A stretch of 64,000 bases of DNA from Macrostomum hystrix (lineage: Eukaryota; Platyhelminthes; Macrostomidae). Position numbers and translations under genes: made by a program. The notes below the pieces were generated by a model. That model was given only the letters and a program-made list of their open reading frames with translations. It was not told the DNA's origin and did not search any database. The DNA is taken from contig CATNEN010000013.1 in NCBI GenBank assembly GCA_950097015.1, positions 806,001 through 870,000 on the forward strand, in the 5' to 3' direction. Of this stretch, positions 1-10,984 are shown piece by piece (position 1 is the first letter of the stretch; the number at the start of each line of letters is the position of its first letter).

Positions 1-337
1 CTCTTCAAAGCTGCATAAGCTGGACCTCTTCAAAGCTTCATAAGCTGGACCTCTTCAAAGCATCATAAACTGGACCTCTTCAAAGCTTCATAAAATGGAC
101 CTCTTCAAAGCTTCATAAGCTGGACCTCTTCAAAGCTTCATAAGCTGGACCTCTTCAAAGCATCATAAGCTGGACCTCTTCAAAGCTTCATAAAATGGAC
201 CTCTTCAAAGCTTCATAAACTGGACCTCTTCAAAGCTTCATAAGCTGGACCTCTTCAAAGCTTCATAAGCTGGACCTCTTCAAAGCATCATAAGCTGGAC
301 CTCTTCAAAGCTTCATAAAATGGACCTCTTCAAATGA
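1..337. repeat. 25-bp minisatellite in upstream intron of the pseudokinase gene
   Basis: About 13 copies of a 25-bp unit containing CTCTTCAAAGCTTCATAA. Copies differ mainly by GCTGG versus AAATGG at the unit end. The array begins before the window and stops about 45 bp before the splice acceptor at 381-382. Confidence 0.93.
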
Positions 338-382
338 ACAAAAATGTCTTCAAACAGTTTTCGCCAACCATGAAACTCGCAG

Positions 383-3300
383 AAGCGACTCCACCGTTAA
401 GCACCTGTGGATTCACCGCGATGAAGATGGCCAGTGCTACGTGTTGCGTCACGAGAAGTTCGCCAGCGTGAGGCACATGATCGAGCGCTACCGGACCTGC
501 CGCAGTCTCGGCATGCCGCTCGCCAGCTGCCCGAAGCCGGCTGACATCGAAGCCTTCCTGCGACTGCCCGAAGAGGACATTGAGCTGGGCTCTGAGTCCA
601 CTGATGGCACGGAGTCGCAGCTGACGGTGAGCTCTTGAGTCTAGCATGTGCTCAGATTCTGTCTTAGGGGAGGGGGTCGTCTCTCATGGCCGCAAACTGC
701 ATGGCCACAACAAACAATCTGCTTGATTTCAGATCAAATCAAGAATTTTCTATGCATCTTTGATGACTACATTTGATTAGCAAACTGACCCTAAATGATA
801 AATATTTTATTAGAACAGACCTACAGCTTGATCTAGATGTCAGATGAAACAGTACTTTAACATATTTCTGTTCAGTTATCCCCTTCCATGTCTGCATGGG
901 TGCTTCTGAAAACGGACCAGAAAGCTATTGCTAGCACACGGCGACCACAAATCTTTTCTTAGAATAGCGACCAGTTTCTTAGAATGTTCCCAAAACCGCT
1001 GACAAGAGAGCATTGGCGTGGGCACCTGCCCCAATCAATCAATTCCCAGTTTCTAACCTCTAGCAGGCTGAACTGGTTGGGGAATACACACGCGGGAACT
1101 TCCGTAACATTCCTGTCTCACGCTGCTTGGGGGTCATATTTTTTTTCTACGCTAGCAACGCTTTGGTATGATATTTTCAAATTACTAAACATCCAATGAC
1201 TGTAAAACAATGGGCGATGCATTCCAGACATTTCACCAGGGTCGCTACGGCTCGGAGGCGATCACAGCTGTTGCTAGGCGACACAATTCTGGGGACATCA
1301 CCGCCTGTCTAAGAAACGAGGCCTTTATTCTTATGTGAGCCATAGAGTTGACCACCATTGCTTTTTAATCAATTTAGTTATTAATTAATTCACGAATCAA
1401 ACGAATCTCATCAGTCCCGTGAGTCCATGTCTCAAATGAGTCCTGGCATCACTCCCATGAGTGCATGACTCAAACGACTCTCATCAGTCCCGTGAGTCCA
1501 TGTCTCAAATGAGTCCTGGCATCACTCCCATGAGTGCATGACTCAAACGACTCTCATCAGTCCCGTGAGTCCATGTCTCAAATGAGTCCTGGCATCACTC
1601 CCATGAGTACATGACTCAAACGACTCTCATCAGTCCCGTGAGTCCATGTCTCAAATGAGACCTGGCATCACTCCCATGAGTACATGACTCAAACGACTCT
1701 CATCAGTCCCGTGAGTCCATGTCTCAAATGAGACCTGGCATCACTCCCATGAGTACATGACTCAAACGACTCTCATCAGTCCCGTGAGTCCATGTCTCAA
1801 ATGAGACCTGGCATCACTCCCATGAGTACATGACTCAAACGACTCTCATCAGTCTCGTGAGTCCATGTCTCAAATGAGACCTGGCATCACTCCCATGAGT
1901 ACATGACTCAAACGACTCTCATCAGTCCCGTGAGTCCATGTCTCAAATGAGACCTGGCATCACTCCCATGAGTACATGACTCAAACGATTCTCATCAGTC
2001 CCGTGAGTCCATGTCTCAAATGAGACCTGGCATCACTCCAGGAGTACATGACTCAAACTAGTAAACCGGAAATTAAATTCAGGCGCCTCGACCACGCCAA
2101 CGTTCTCCGTCTTCTGGGCCTCTATGCTCCATCCCAGAGCCGCTACTCGCTCATTGTTGAGCACATCAACTGCGGCAATCTGCGCCAGTTCCTGCTGCGT
2201 CAGGGCGACCGCCTCCTGCACGAATGGGAGATTCTGGTCAGCCTGGCGCACCAGGCAGCTTCTGGGCTCGCCTACTTGCACAGAAAGGGCATCCTGCACT
2301 GCGACCTGGTGGGTGACAGTTCCTGTTCTATTTAAATTTATTTCGATTTTAAACTTGATTTAAAAAGATATATGTAAGCATTTATGCGTTATAGTTAGAA
2401 GTCGTGTGCATCCATTTTATTCTATTTATAGTAAGTGTATACTAGCAAGTTTTGCCCCCCTTCGGGGAGCAGAAATACTTTTAATTCGTCTAGTACATAC
2501 TTTTTAGCAGCTGAATTTACAGCTTTTTAAAGCTACAATGAACCCCCAGTTGACAATGATCCCCCCGTTGATGATGATCTCCCAGTTGATAATGATCCCA
2601 CAGTTGACAATGATCCCCCAGTTGACAATGATCCCCCAGTTGACAATGATCCCCCAGTTGACAATGATCCCCCAGTTGACAATGATCCCCCAGTTGACAA
2701 TGATCCCCCAGTTGACAATGACTCCCCAGTTGACAATGATCCCCCAGTTGACAATGATCCCCCAGTTGACAAAGATCCTCCAGTTAACAATGATCCCCCA
2801 GTTGATGATGACTCCCTATTGATGATGATCCCCAGTTAACAATGTTCCTCCAGTTGACAATGTTCCCCCAGTTGACAATGATCCCCTAGTTGATGATGAT
2901 CACCCAGTTGACAATGAACCCCCAGTTGACAACGATCCACCAGTTGACAATGATCCCCCAGTTGACAATGATCCCCCAGTTGACAATGATCCCACAGTTG
3001 ACAATGATCCCCAGTTGACAATGATCCCCCAGTTGACGATTATCCCCCAGTTTACCATGATCCCATTTTGATGATGACTCCCCAGTTGACGTTGATTTTT
3101 CAAACGCTGGGTAAGCCAAGATTCAAACTCAGATTTCGCCATGCTTTAAACCCTGGTGGGCTATGATATAAACTCTCGTTTTGCCATGATTTAGACTCTG
3201 GTTGACTATGATTCAAACTCTGGTTGGCTATGATTCCAACTCTGGTTTTGCAATGATTCAAGCTCTGGTTTAGCCATGATTCAAGCTCTGGTTTAGCCAT

Positions 3301-6300
3301 GATTCAAACTCTGGTTTAGCCATGATTCAGACTCTGGTTTAGCCATGATTCAAACTCTGGTTTAGCCATGATTCAGACTCTGGTTTAGCCATGATTCAAA
3401 CGCTGGTTTTAGCCATGATTCAGACTCTTGTTTAGCCATGATTCAGACTCTGGTTTAGCCATGATTCAGACTCTGGTTTAGCCATGATTCAGACTCTGGT
3501 TTAGCCATGATTCAGACTCTGGTTTAGCCATGATTCAGACTCTGGTTTAGCCATGATTCAAACTCTGGTTTAGCCATGATTCAGACTCTGGTTTAGCCAT
3601 GATTCAAACGCTGGTTTTAGCCATGATTCAGACTCTGGTTTAGCCATGATTCAGACTCTGGTTTAGCCATGATTCAGACTCTGGTTTAGCCATGATTCAG
3701 ACTCTGGTTTAGCCATGATTCAGACTCTGGTTTAGCCATGATTCAGACTCTGGTTTAGCCATGATTCAGACTCTGGTTTAGCCATGATTCAGACTCTGGT
3801 TTAGCCATGATTTAAATTCTGGTTAAGCCATGATTCAGACTCTGGTTTAGCCATGATTCAGACTCTGGTTTAGCCTTCGGGGAGCACTACTGGTCAGACA
3901 AAAAATATTGTGCAATGCAGAAGGACAAAACACACCTGAAAGCAAACAAAAACGAAAACCTATTTCGTTCCCCAGTTGATTCCCCAGTTGACAATGATCC
4001 CCCCAGTTGATGATGACTCCCAGTTGAAAATGATCTCCCAGTTGACAATGATCCCCCAGTTCACAATGATCCCCCAGATGATAATGAACCCCCAGTTGAC
4101 AATGATCCCCCAGTTGACAATGATCCCCCAGTTTACCATGATCCCCTATTTGATGATTATTCCCCAGTTGACAATGAACCCCCAGTTGACAATGATCCCC
4201 CAGTTTACCATGATCCCCCAGTTGACGATTATCCCCCAGTTTACCATGATCCCCTATTTGATGATTATGCCCCAGTTGACAATGATCCTCCAGTTGACAA
4301 TGATCCTCCAGTTGACAATAATCCCACAGTTTACCATGATCCCCTATTTGATGATATCTCCCCAGCTAACAATGTTCCCCAGTTGAATTTTTATATTAGC
4401 TGCTTTTGTAGAAAATTGATAAGAACAACATAGCTCAGGTTTACCCATGATTCAAACTCTGGTTTAGCCATGATTCAGACGCTGGTTTAGCCATGATTTA
4501 AACTCTGGTTTTGCCATGATTGAAACTCTGGTTTTGCCATGATTCAAACTCTGGTTTAGCCATGATTCAAACTCTGGTGTAGCCATGATTCAAACTCTGG
4601 TGTAGCCATGATTTAGTCTCTGGTTTAGCCATGATTTAAACTCTGGTTAAGCCATGATTCGGACTGGTTTAGCCATGATTAAAACTCTGGTTTAGCCATG
4701 ATTGAAACTCTAGTTTTGCCATGATTCAGACTCTGGTTTAGCCATGATTCAAACTTTGGTTTAGCCATGGTTCAAACTCTGGTTTAGACATGATTCAAAC
4801 TTTGGTTTAGCCATGATTCAAACTTTGGTTTAGCCATGATTCAGACTCTGGTTTAGCCATGATTCAAACTTTGGTTTAGCCATGATTCAAACTCTGGTTT
4901 AGCCATGGTTCAAACTCTGGTTTAGACATGATTCAGACTCTGGTTTAGCCATGATTCAGACGCTTGTTTAGCCATGATTCAAACTCTGGTTTAGCCATGA
5001 TTCAGACTCTGGTTTAGCCATGATTCAGACGCTTGTTTTGCCATGATTCAGACTCTGGTTTAGCCATGATTCAAACTTTGGTTTAGCCATGGTTCAAACT
5101 CTGGTTTAGACATGATTCAGACTCTGGTTTAGCCATGATTCAGACGCTTGTTTAGCCATGATTCAAACTCTGGTTTAGCCATGATTCAGACGCTGGTTTA
5201 GCCATGATTCAAACTCTGGTTTAGCTATGATTCAAACTCTGGTTTTGCCATGATTAATTCAGACGCTTGTTTAGCTATGATTCAAACTCTGGTTTAGCCA
5301 TGATTCAGACTCTGGTGTAGCCATGATTCAGACTCTGGTTTAGCCATGATTCAGACTCTGGTTTAGCCATGATTCAGACTCTAGTTTAGCCATGATTCAA
5401 ACACTGGTTTAGCCATGATTAAGACGCTTGTTTAGCCATAATTCAAACTCTGGTTTAGCCATGATTGAAACTCTGGTTTAGCCATGATTGAAACTCTGGT
5501 TTAGCCATGATTGAAACTCTGGTTTAGCCATGATTGAAACTCTGGTTTTGCCATGATTCAGACTCTTGTTTAGCCATGATTCAAACTCTGGTTTAGCCGG
5601 TGTGCTATGATTTATGATATTTTATTTTCGAAATGAAAAAAATAAATTAAAATAATCTTCAATCACTACTGGCTGAAAATTTGTCTAAATGATTTGACGC
5701 AGTGCAGAATCGAACCCTAGCCTAGCCTAACCAATTCCTAGTGCCTACACATCGGCTATTCCGACTGTTGGTTAGTGGGTGCAGAAATCAGCCTTATAAA
5801 ATGAATTCTCAAAGTTCTGGCTTTGTACAATGAAGTAAGAAAATAGAGTACACTCAGTCTCGCGGTTGGTTGTGTACATTTATTTCAAATTTGTCTCCAG
5901 AGTGCAGTCTTCTAACTCAGTCAGCGAGGGGGTGTTGCGCAATTTGACGATGCAATTCCAATTCAGCGGCAGTGAGTAAAATTCTCAATAGGCCAAGATG
6001 GTTTGACCTTTGAAAAATCATGTTTTTCGAATATTTAATCCCCTTAGCTATAAAGTTAAGCTTAATAAAAATACGTGTATAATTGTCCCCATATTTGGCA
6101 TCTTTTGGTGAAGAAATGGTGAAAATCGGTTGAGCCGTTCGGGAGAAAATCAATTACAACCAACCAACCAACCAACCAACCAACCAACCATTTCATTTTT
6201 AGTATAGTGGACTAGCTGCCTTCGCTACCCTCTGGGTAGCCTCCCTTGAGTTCTTATCAGTGCCTTATCAAAATTGGCTCTGATGCAATCATTAAAATTG

Positions 6301-9300
6301 GCACTGGAGCCTCACTGTGCACAAGCTGAAAACAAGAATGCATTAGAAAAGCCTATTTAAAACAGTTTTTCGAATATTTAATCCCCTTGGCAATGAAATT
6401 AAGCTTAATAAAAATACGTGTACCGATTCCGGCCCATTTGTGATCTTTTGGCGAAGGAATTTTGAAAATCGGTTGAGCCGTTCGGGAGCTAGTCGATTGC
6501 AAACATACAAACATACAAACATACAAACAAGATTTTCATTTTTAGTATATTAGACTAGCTGCCTTCGCTACCCTCTGGGTAGCCTCACTGGAGTTCTTAT
6601 CAGTTCGTTATCAAAACTGGCTCTGATGCAATCATAAAAATTGGCACTGGAGGCCTCACTGTGCACAAGCTGAAAACAAGAATGCATTAGAAAAGCCTAT
6701 TTAAAACAGTTTTTCGAATATTTAATCCCCTTGGCAATGGAATTAAGCTTAATAAAAATACGTGTACCGATTCGGGACCAATTGTGATCTTTTAGCGAAG
6801 GAATTGCGAAAATCGGTTGAGCCGTTCGGGAGCTAGTCGATTGCAAACATACAAGCAAGCAAGCAAGCAAGCAAGATTTTCATTTTTAGTATATTAGATT
6901 CTTATAGTATTTTTTATGGCAACTGTACGTTCTTTAATTCTATTTATGGCAGATGTACATTCACTAGATCATACTATTTGGGATTCCCTCACTGGGGCTG
7001 CGTACATCGCTTGCACAGTTTGGCTGTCTGCCCCTCTTACCCAACCATGTACATTCTCCACTGTTCTTACTTCGTCTGATTCGTCTTGTAACCCACCTCA
7101 AAATCGATCGTTGCAAATATAAATATTGGAGCTTGGCAGTTAGCGGCCTAAGCCTTTTCGTCCACCACTAAATTGAGACTCTACACTATTTATAGCAGAT
7201 GTACATTCATTAGTTTCTATTTATAGTAAATTTACAATATATTAATTAAATTAATTCAATGGCAGATGTACATTCACTATATACTATTTATAGTAGATGT
7301 ACATTCATTAGATTCATTAGATTAGATTTAATAATTTTACATCCATTATATGTATCCAATCCGCCACCCTCCTCTCCTCTCCGTGAAAGACTTTGGAGAA
7401 CTGCCTGCTAGAACGCACAGACAGATTCACAGTGAAGCTCGGCGGGCTGCTGTTCGCCAGATTCGAATCGGTGGAGCCGCCCACGCAGGTGCAACAGCTG
7501 TGGCGCCGCTGTTGTCGTGTTAACCCACCGTGTCCGGAGGCCTCTAAGACAACGGCGGCGGCGACTGCGGCAGCCGATGTGTGGGCGTTCGGCCTGCTGC
7601 TGTGGTCGGCTTTCACACTGGGCGGCGGCGGAGGCGGCGTCGGCAGGCAAAGACGTCGCGATCTGCTGGCCAGCGAGGGACTCAGCCTGGGCTGTGGCCT
7701 GCTACCCAGGGAGCTGGCCGGGTCACTGGAGCACCTGGTCCGCTCCTGCCTTTATGAGGTGAGTTGGCCACACTTGGCTGAGCTTCACGTCTTCTGCTTC
7801 TCGCGGCATCCAAGCAATTAAATTAACTGTAAATAGGTACAGCACTGGATTTCGGCACCAAGTCAGGGCAGATGTACACACTTGTGTGGGTGTATCCATG
7901 CGCGTGTGTACTGCTATCTTCTAAATGATGCGCCACCCCACAGCCAAAGTGGGAATCTAGAGTTTAGAACGTCGGACACATGAATTGAAGGTCGGGCGTT
8001 CGATTCCCGACTCCACTGGAGCTACGAGCGTTTGTGTCTCTTTGAAAGAAATTAACTCAGCATTGCCGTTGCTTCAGTTCGCCCTGGTGTTAACAATACG
8101 AAGACCTCGCTAGTCCCCCCCATGAATGATCCTTCCATAAAGGAAGGATTCATTAAGGGCAGCATCTTCTAAACTGTTTAATGCGGAAGATTTTGAAACT
8201 TGTACACAAAATTTGCCGCTTCCAGTTGCCCCAGCTGCGCATTTCGGCCGGCGAACTGGCAAAACAGCTGCGCGGCCTCATGGACCTGCGCAGCCGGCTC
8301 TGCGGCGACAGATACGGTGAGCTGGGGCTGTCTATGGCTTTCACTGTGGAAATTGTCTTTGCTTACTACTGCCGGCTAGTCAGTAGGATAGTGCGGATCA
8401 AAAACACTGAAGACAAATTGTGTCTCATTAGTCCTAAAGTCCGTGAGTCTCTTGAGTCCTTAAGTCTCTTGAGTCTCATGAGTCCTTAAGTCTCTTGTGT
8501 CCCATGAGTCCTTAAGTCTTTTGAGTCTCTTGTGTCTCATGAGTCCGTGAGTTTCTGAGTCCCTTGAGTCCGTTAGTCTCTTGTTGCTCGTTTTTGTACT
8601 TGAGTCTTGTCGGTCTCTCGTGGAAAACAAGGCTCATATTTTAACTCAAAACTTGTAGGCCCAGCGACAACCTACAGCAGTCTTGGCGCCGCCTTCAGCA
8701 GCTACGGCGCGCCCTCGCCCAGTCCGTCGTCGAACCAGATGCCGACCTCGTCCTCGGTGGACAGCATCGCCGTCAGCAGCAGCCATAACGCTTCAGTGGT
8801 CGCGTCGTCAACTGCAGCAGTGACAGCGTCACTAAAGCCGGTCAAAGACAAAAAGCGGCGCATGTTCTTTCGGTCAAAGAAGTGGAAATCTACGAACTTG
8901 CCGCGCTCCCAGACGGTGGACGCCACCGTCGGGTTTCAACCCGAGGCTGCCACGACGCCTGGGACATCAGCAACGGTGAGGCCTTCGACAACGGAGGCGA
9001 GTTCAAAGAGGCGCGGCCTGCGGCGCCTGTTCTGGCGCGGCAGTTCGCGTGGTGACAGCGGTACCCTATCGCCGTCGTCACCGATGCCGCAGACGCCGCA
9101 GACACCGACTGCTGGCAACTCACTGATGACAGCTGCGATGACAACCTCTGCGATGACAGCGTCGTCGTCTACTGCTGCTGCTGTTTCTGCTGGTGGACCT
9201 AATGGGGGAGATTTTGGGCTTTCGATGCTGAGATCGCAGAGCGACCACGAGATTGTTGGCGGCCAGTTTCTGAGCGGCCTGGCATCTCCGGGGTCCAGGA

Positions 9301-10495
9301 ACGGTCACACTGCAAGACTGGGTCAGGTGAGATCAATCTGATATTTAATAAGAAATATTCTAATGATAAAAAGGAGATCGAGTCAGACTTCTTTAGTCAT
9401 TCAGTCGAATATTTTAGTCGTTGAGTCCTTGAGTTCTTAAGTAATTGAGTCCTTGAATCATTGAGTCATTAAGCATTGAGTCCTTGAGTCCTTGAGTCCT
9501 CCAGCCCTTGAGTCCTTGAGCCCTTGAGTAATTGAGTCATTGAGTCATTAAGCATTGAGTCCTTGAGTCCTTGAGTCCTCCAGCCCTTGAGTCCTTGAGC
9601 CCTTGAGTAATTGAGTCATTGAGTCATTAAGCATTGAGTCCTTGAGTCCTTGAGTCCTCCAGCCCTTGAGTCCTTGAGCCCTTGAGTAATTGAGTCATTG
9701 AGTCATTGAGTCATTGAGTAATTGAGTCATCGAGTCCTTGAGTGCTTAGCAATCGTCCATCGCAACGTCCAGGTTCTCGAGTACATCCCAGGCGCCGATT
9801 CAATGACCTCCATGACATCTCAGCTAACCATGGGCAGTGGCGGCTTTAGCATCGGCTTCGACGACATCAACAACGGTGACTTAGGTGACGTAGGCAGCGG
9901 CGGGAATCGCTACGAGCGGCTGCTGGCTCAAATGCGGCAGCTGCGCGCCCGACACCAGGCTGAGCGGCAGTCAGGGCAGCAGCTGCGCCTCCGCCTCGAG
10001 GCCTGCGAGCTCCGCCTCGCCGACGCCGAAGCTGAGGCGCGCCGCTGGCGCCAGGAGGCCGCGCTGAATCGGCGCCAGGCAGCCGAGGCGGTCGAACAGC
10101 TGGAGGCCACCCGGGCCAACTATAAGCAGCTGCTCCAGGCGCACCCGCCGCCGCCGCTGCCTCCACCGCCGCCATCTCAAAACGTGCCTATGCCTCATCA
10201 GCAGCTGCTGCTGCCTGCGGAGCCGATTGGCTCTCACGACAGCGGCATCGGGCTGGGCCAATCAGAAAGCGGCTACGGACTGGCCAGGTGGGGCAGCGGG
10301 TCAGCGACCGCCGTCAAGTTGGCGGCCGTGACGAACGGCGCAGCCGGAGCCGCTGTCGACAGTCAGCGGCCGCCGAGGCCCCTACGATTTGCGGTTCCTC
10401 CGCCGCCATCACCGCAGCAGCCGCTGAATCAGCAGCAGCAGCAGCAGCAGCAGAATTCATTTATTCATCAGAGACTGCATTTCTATCAGCACCGT

Positions 10496-10535
<40 letters not shown>

Positions 10536-10558
10536 TGAGGCCACATTCAGAAGCCTGA
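383..10558 (+). CDS. SH2-pseudokinase protein with coiled-coil and polyQ tail (5' end outside window)
   Basis: Exons 383-626, 1228-1334, 2083-2308, 7390-7758, 8226-8316, 8659-9326 and 9773-10558 join in one frame and give 829 residues; the N-terminus lies upstream. Residues 1-50 are the C-terminal half of an SH2 domain (TVKHLWIHRDEDGQCYV, then HMIERYR). Residues 82-345 follow a tyrosine-kinase fold: alpha-C Glu112, catalytic-loop Asp191 and Asn196, F-helix DVWAFG (255-260), and CLYE then LRIS at the C-lobe end. Key residues are lost. The VAIK lysine is Arg98, HRD is HCD, DFG is LGG (209-211), the glycine loop is degenerate, and no activation-loop Tyr is seen. The tail is Ser/Thr/Ala-rich with basic patches (KDKKRRMFF), then a coiled coil (about 615-690), a polyPro run and two polyGln runs. 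I infer a catalytically weak or dead scaffold near Src/Abl-type cytoplasmic kinases; the orthologue is unknown. Every intron except 7759-8225 carries a minisatellite or long repeat block. Confidence 0.8.
1395..2060. repeat. 73-bp minisatellite (GAGTC-rich) in pseudokinase intron
   Basis: About nine copies of a 73-bp unit with repeated GAGTC/GACTC pentamers, such as CCCGTGAGTCCATGTCTC. Early copies read GAGTCCTGG and later copies GAGACCTGG, so the array was homogenised in two blocks. It ends about 20 bp before the acceptor AG at 2081-2082. Confidence 0.95.
2437..2536. repeat. Short hairpin-bearing repeat head before the array
   Basis: CTAGCAAGTTTTG followed by a CCCC-TTC-GGGG hairpin and GAGCAG. 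TTCGGGGAGCA recurs at 3875-3885 after the adjoining arrays, so the arrays may sit inside a dispersed element. It resembles, at low identity, the CTAGCTGCCTTCGCTACC heads near 6210 and 6553. Confidence 0.4.
2537..3093. repeat. 18-bp minisatellite, array A1
   Basis: About 30 copies of TTGACAATGATCCCCCAG, with diverged copies (TTGATGATGAT) in the middle. Because 18 is divisible by 3 it leaves long open frames on both strands; these are not genes. Confidence 0.95.
3110..3876. repeat. 23-bp minisatellite, array B1
   Basis: About 33 copies of a 23-bp unit containing TTTAGCCATGATTCAGACTC, the central copies nearly perfect and the edges more diverged. Confidence 0.95.
3966..4386. repeat. 18-bp minisatellite, array A2
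   Basis: The same 18-bp TTGACAATGATCCCCCAG unit as at 2537, with more variants (TTTACCATGATCCCC, TTTGATGATTAT). It is separated from A1 by array B1 and about 90 bp of unique sequence. Confidence 0.93.
4430..5600. repeat. 23-bp minisatellite, array B2
   Basis: About 50 copies of the same 23-bp TTTAGCCATGATTCAAACTC unit as at 3110. It completes an A-B-A-B order inside one 5 kb intron. Confidence 0.95.
5640..5800 (-). repeat. tRNA-like SINE fragment
   Basis: On the minus strand the stretch near 5706-5735 reads CTAGGGTTCGATTCTGCAC, a good RNA polymerase III B-box (GGTTCGATTC). No convincing A-box or cloverleaf is present, so I call it a decayed tRNA-derived repeat. Confidence 0.4.
5890..6898 (+). 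mobile_element. Head-to-tail trimer of a ~340-bp non-autonomous element
   Basis: Copies end near 6207, 6551 and 6898. Shared order: CTAGCTGCCTTCGCTACC with a GCTACCC-TCT-GGGTAGC hairpin (missing from the first copy), TTTTTCGAATATTTAATCCCC, AAGCTTAATAAAAATACGTG, AAAATCGGTTGAGCCGTTCG, a microsatellite, then TTTCATTTTTAGTATA. The microsatellite differs in each copy: (AACC)n, (ACAAACAT)n and (AAGC)n. No coding capacity is seen. Elements of this general shape are common in arthropods and molluscs. The class (non-autonomous Helentron-like or a non-LTR 3' end) is not settled by sequence alone. Confidence 0.65.
6905..7330. repeat. Diverged tandem units in pseudokinase intron
   Basis: Several irregular copies of CTATTTATGGCAGATGTACA and TTCACTAGAT alternate over 400 bp. 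The same CTATTTATAGTA motif occurs near 2423. A degenerate old array rather than a gene. Confidence 0.5.
7940..8090 (+). repeat. tRNA-like SINE fragment (second family)
   Basis: GAATTGAAGGTCGGGCGTTC followed by GATTCCCGACTCCAC forms a T-arm-like stem with a B-box. It is closely matched by 61090-61125, and both are followed by a similar TTGTGTCTCTTTGAAA-type region. The acceptor stem is incomplete, so this is not a functional tRNA. Confidence 0.5.
8425..8600. repeat. GAGTC-type short tandem repeat in pseudokinase intron
   Basis: Loose 8-10 bp units such as GAGTCCTTAAGTCTCTT and GAGTCTCATGAGTCC fill the intron between exons 8226-8316 and 8659-9326. Confidence 0.85.
9415..9750. repeat. GAGTC-type short tandem repeat with ~80-bp higher order
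   Basis: Units GAGTCCTTGA, GAGTCATT and GAGCCCTTGA are arranged in an ~80-bp superunit (beginning AATTGAGTCATTGAG) repeated about three times. It fills the intron before the last exon (9773). Confidence 0.88.
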
Positions 10559-10984
10559 AAATTCAGTATTTTATCTGCTCTATAGATCTTACCGTTCGAC
10601 ATTACTTTTTCCCGACTTGCAATTTGTACATTTTCACCTCTTCCCACAGGTCTATCTAGTGAGAAAATGAACTGCTATTCATCGTGTTAATTTTTGCTTT
10701 TCGCGTAGTTCCTTAATGTGAAAACTTTGAATGAAACTCACTTTGCCGCTTTAATTTGCTCTAAAATCAAGCTTGTGCTCGAAGTGTTTGCCTAATACAC
10801 TCGTACTACTGCAAGTAGTGCAAATGATTCTACGGAAGCAGAATTCAAAACTAAAGCTTGTCTTCCTAAATCTTAACCGGAAGGTTCGATTGAATCCGCC
10901 TTTCGGATCTAATTGTGTGCGAGAAAGTTTTTCAAACGAGTATAAGAAGTACACGAAGCTACTCAAATTGGAAGTTAATCCAAC
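10559..10984. other. 3' flank of the pseudokinase gene
   Basis: AT-rich sequence after the stop codon, probably 3' UTR. I see no AATAAA here. The first one downstream on this strand is at 12417-12422, beyond the 18-bp array, which would place that array in the 3' UTR if it is used. Confidence 0.35.
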
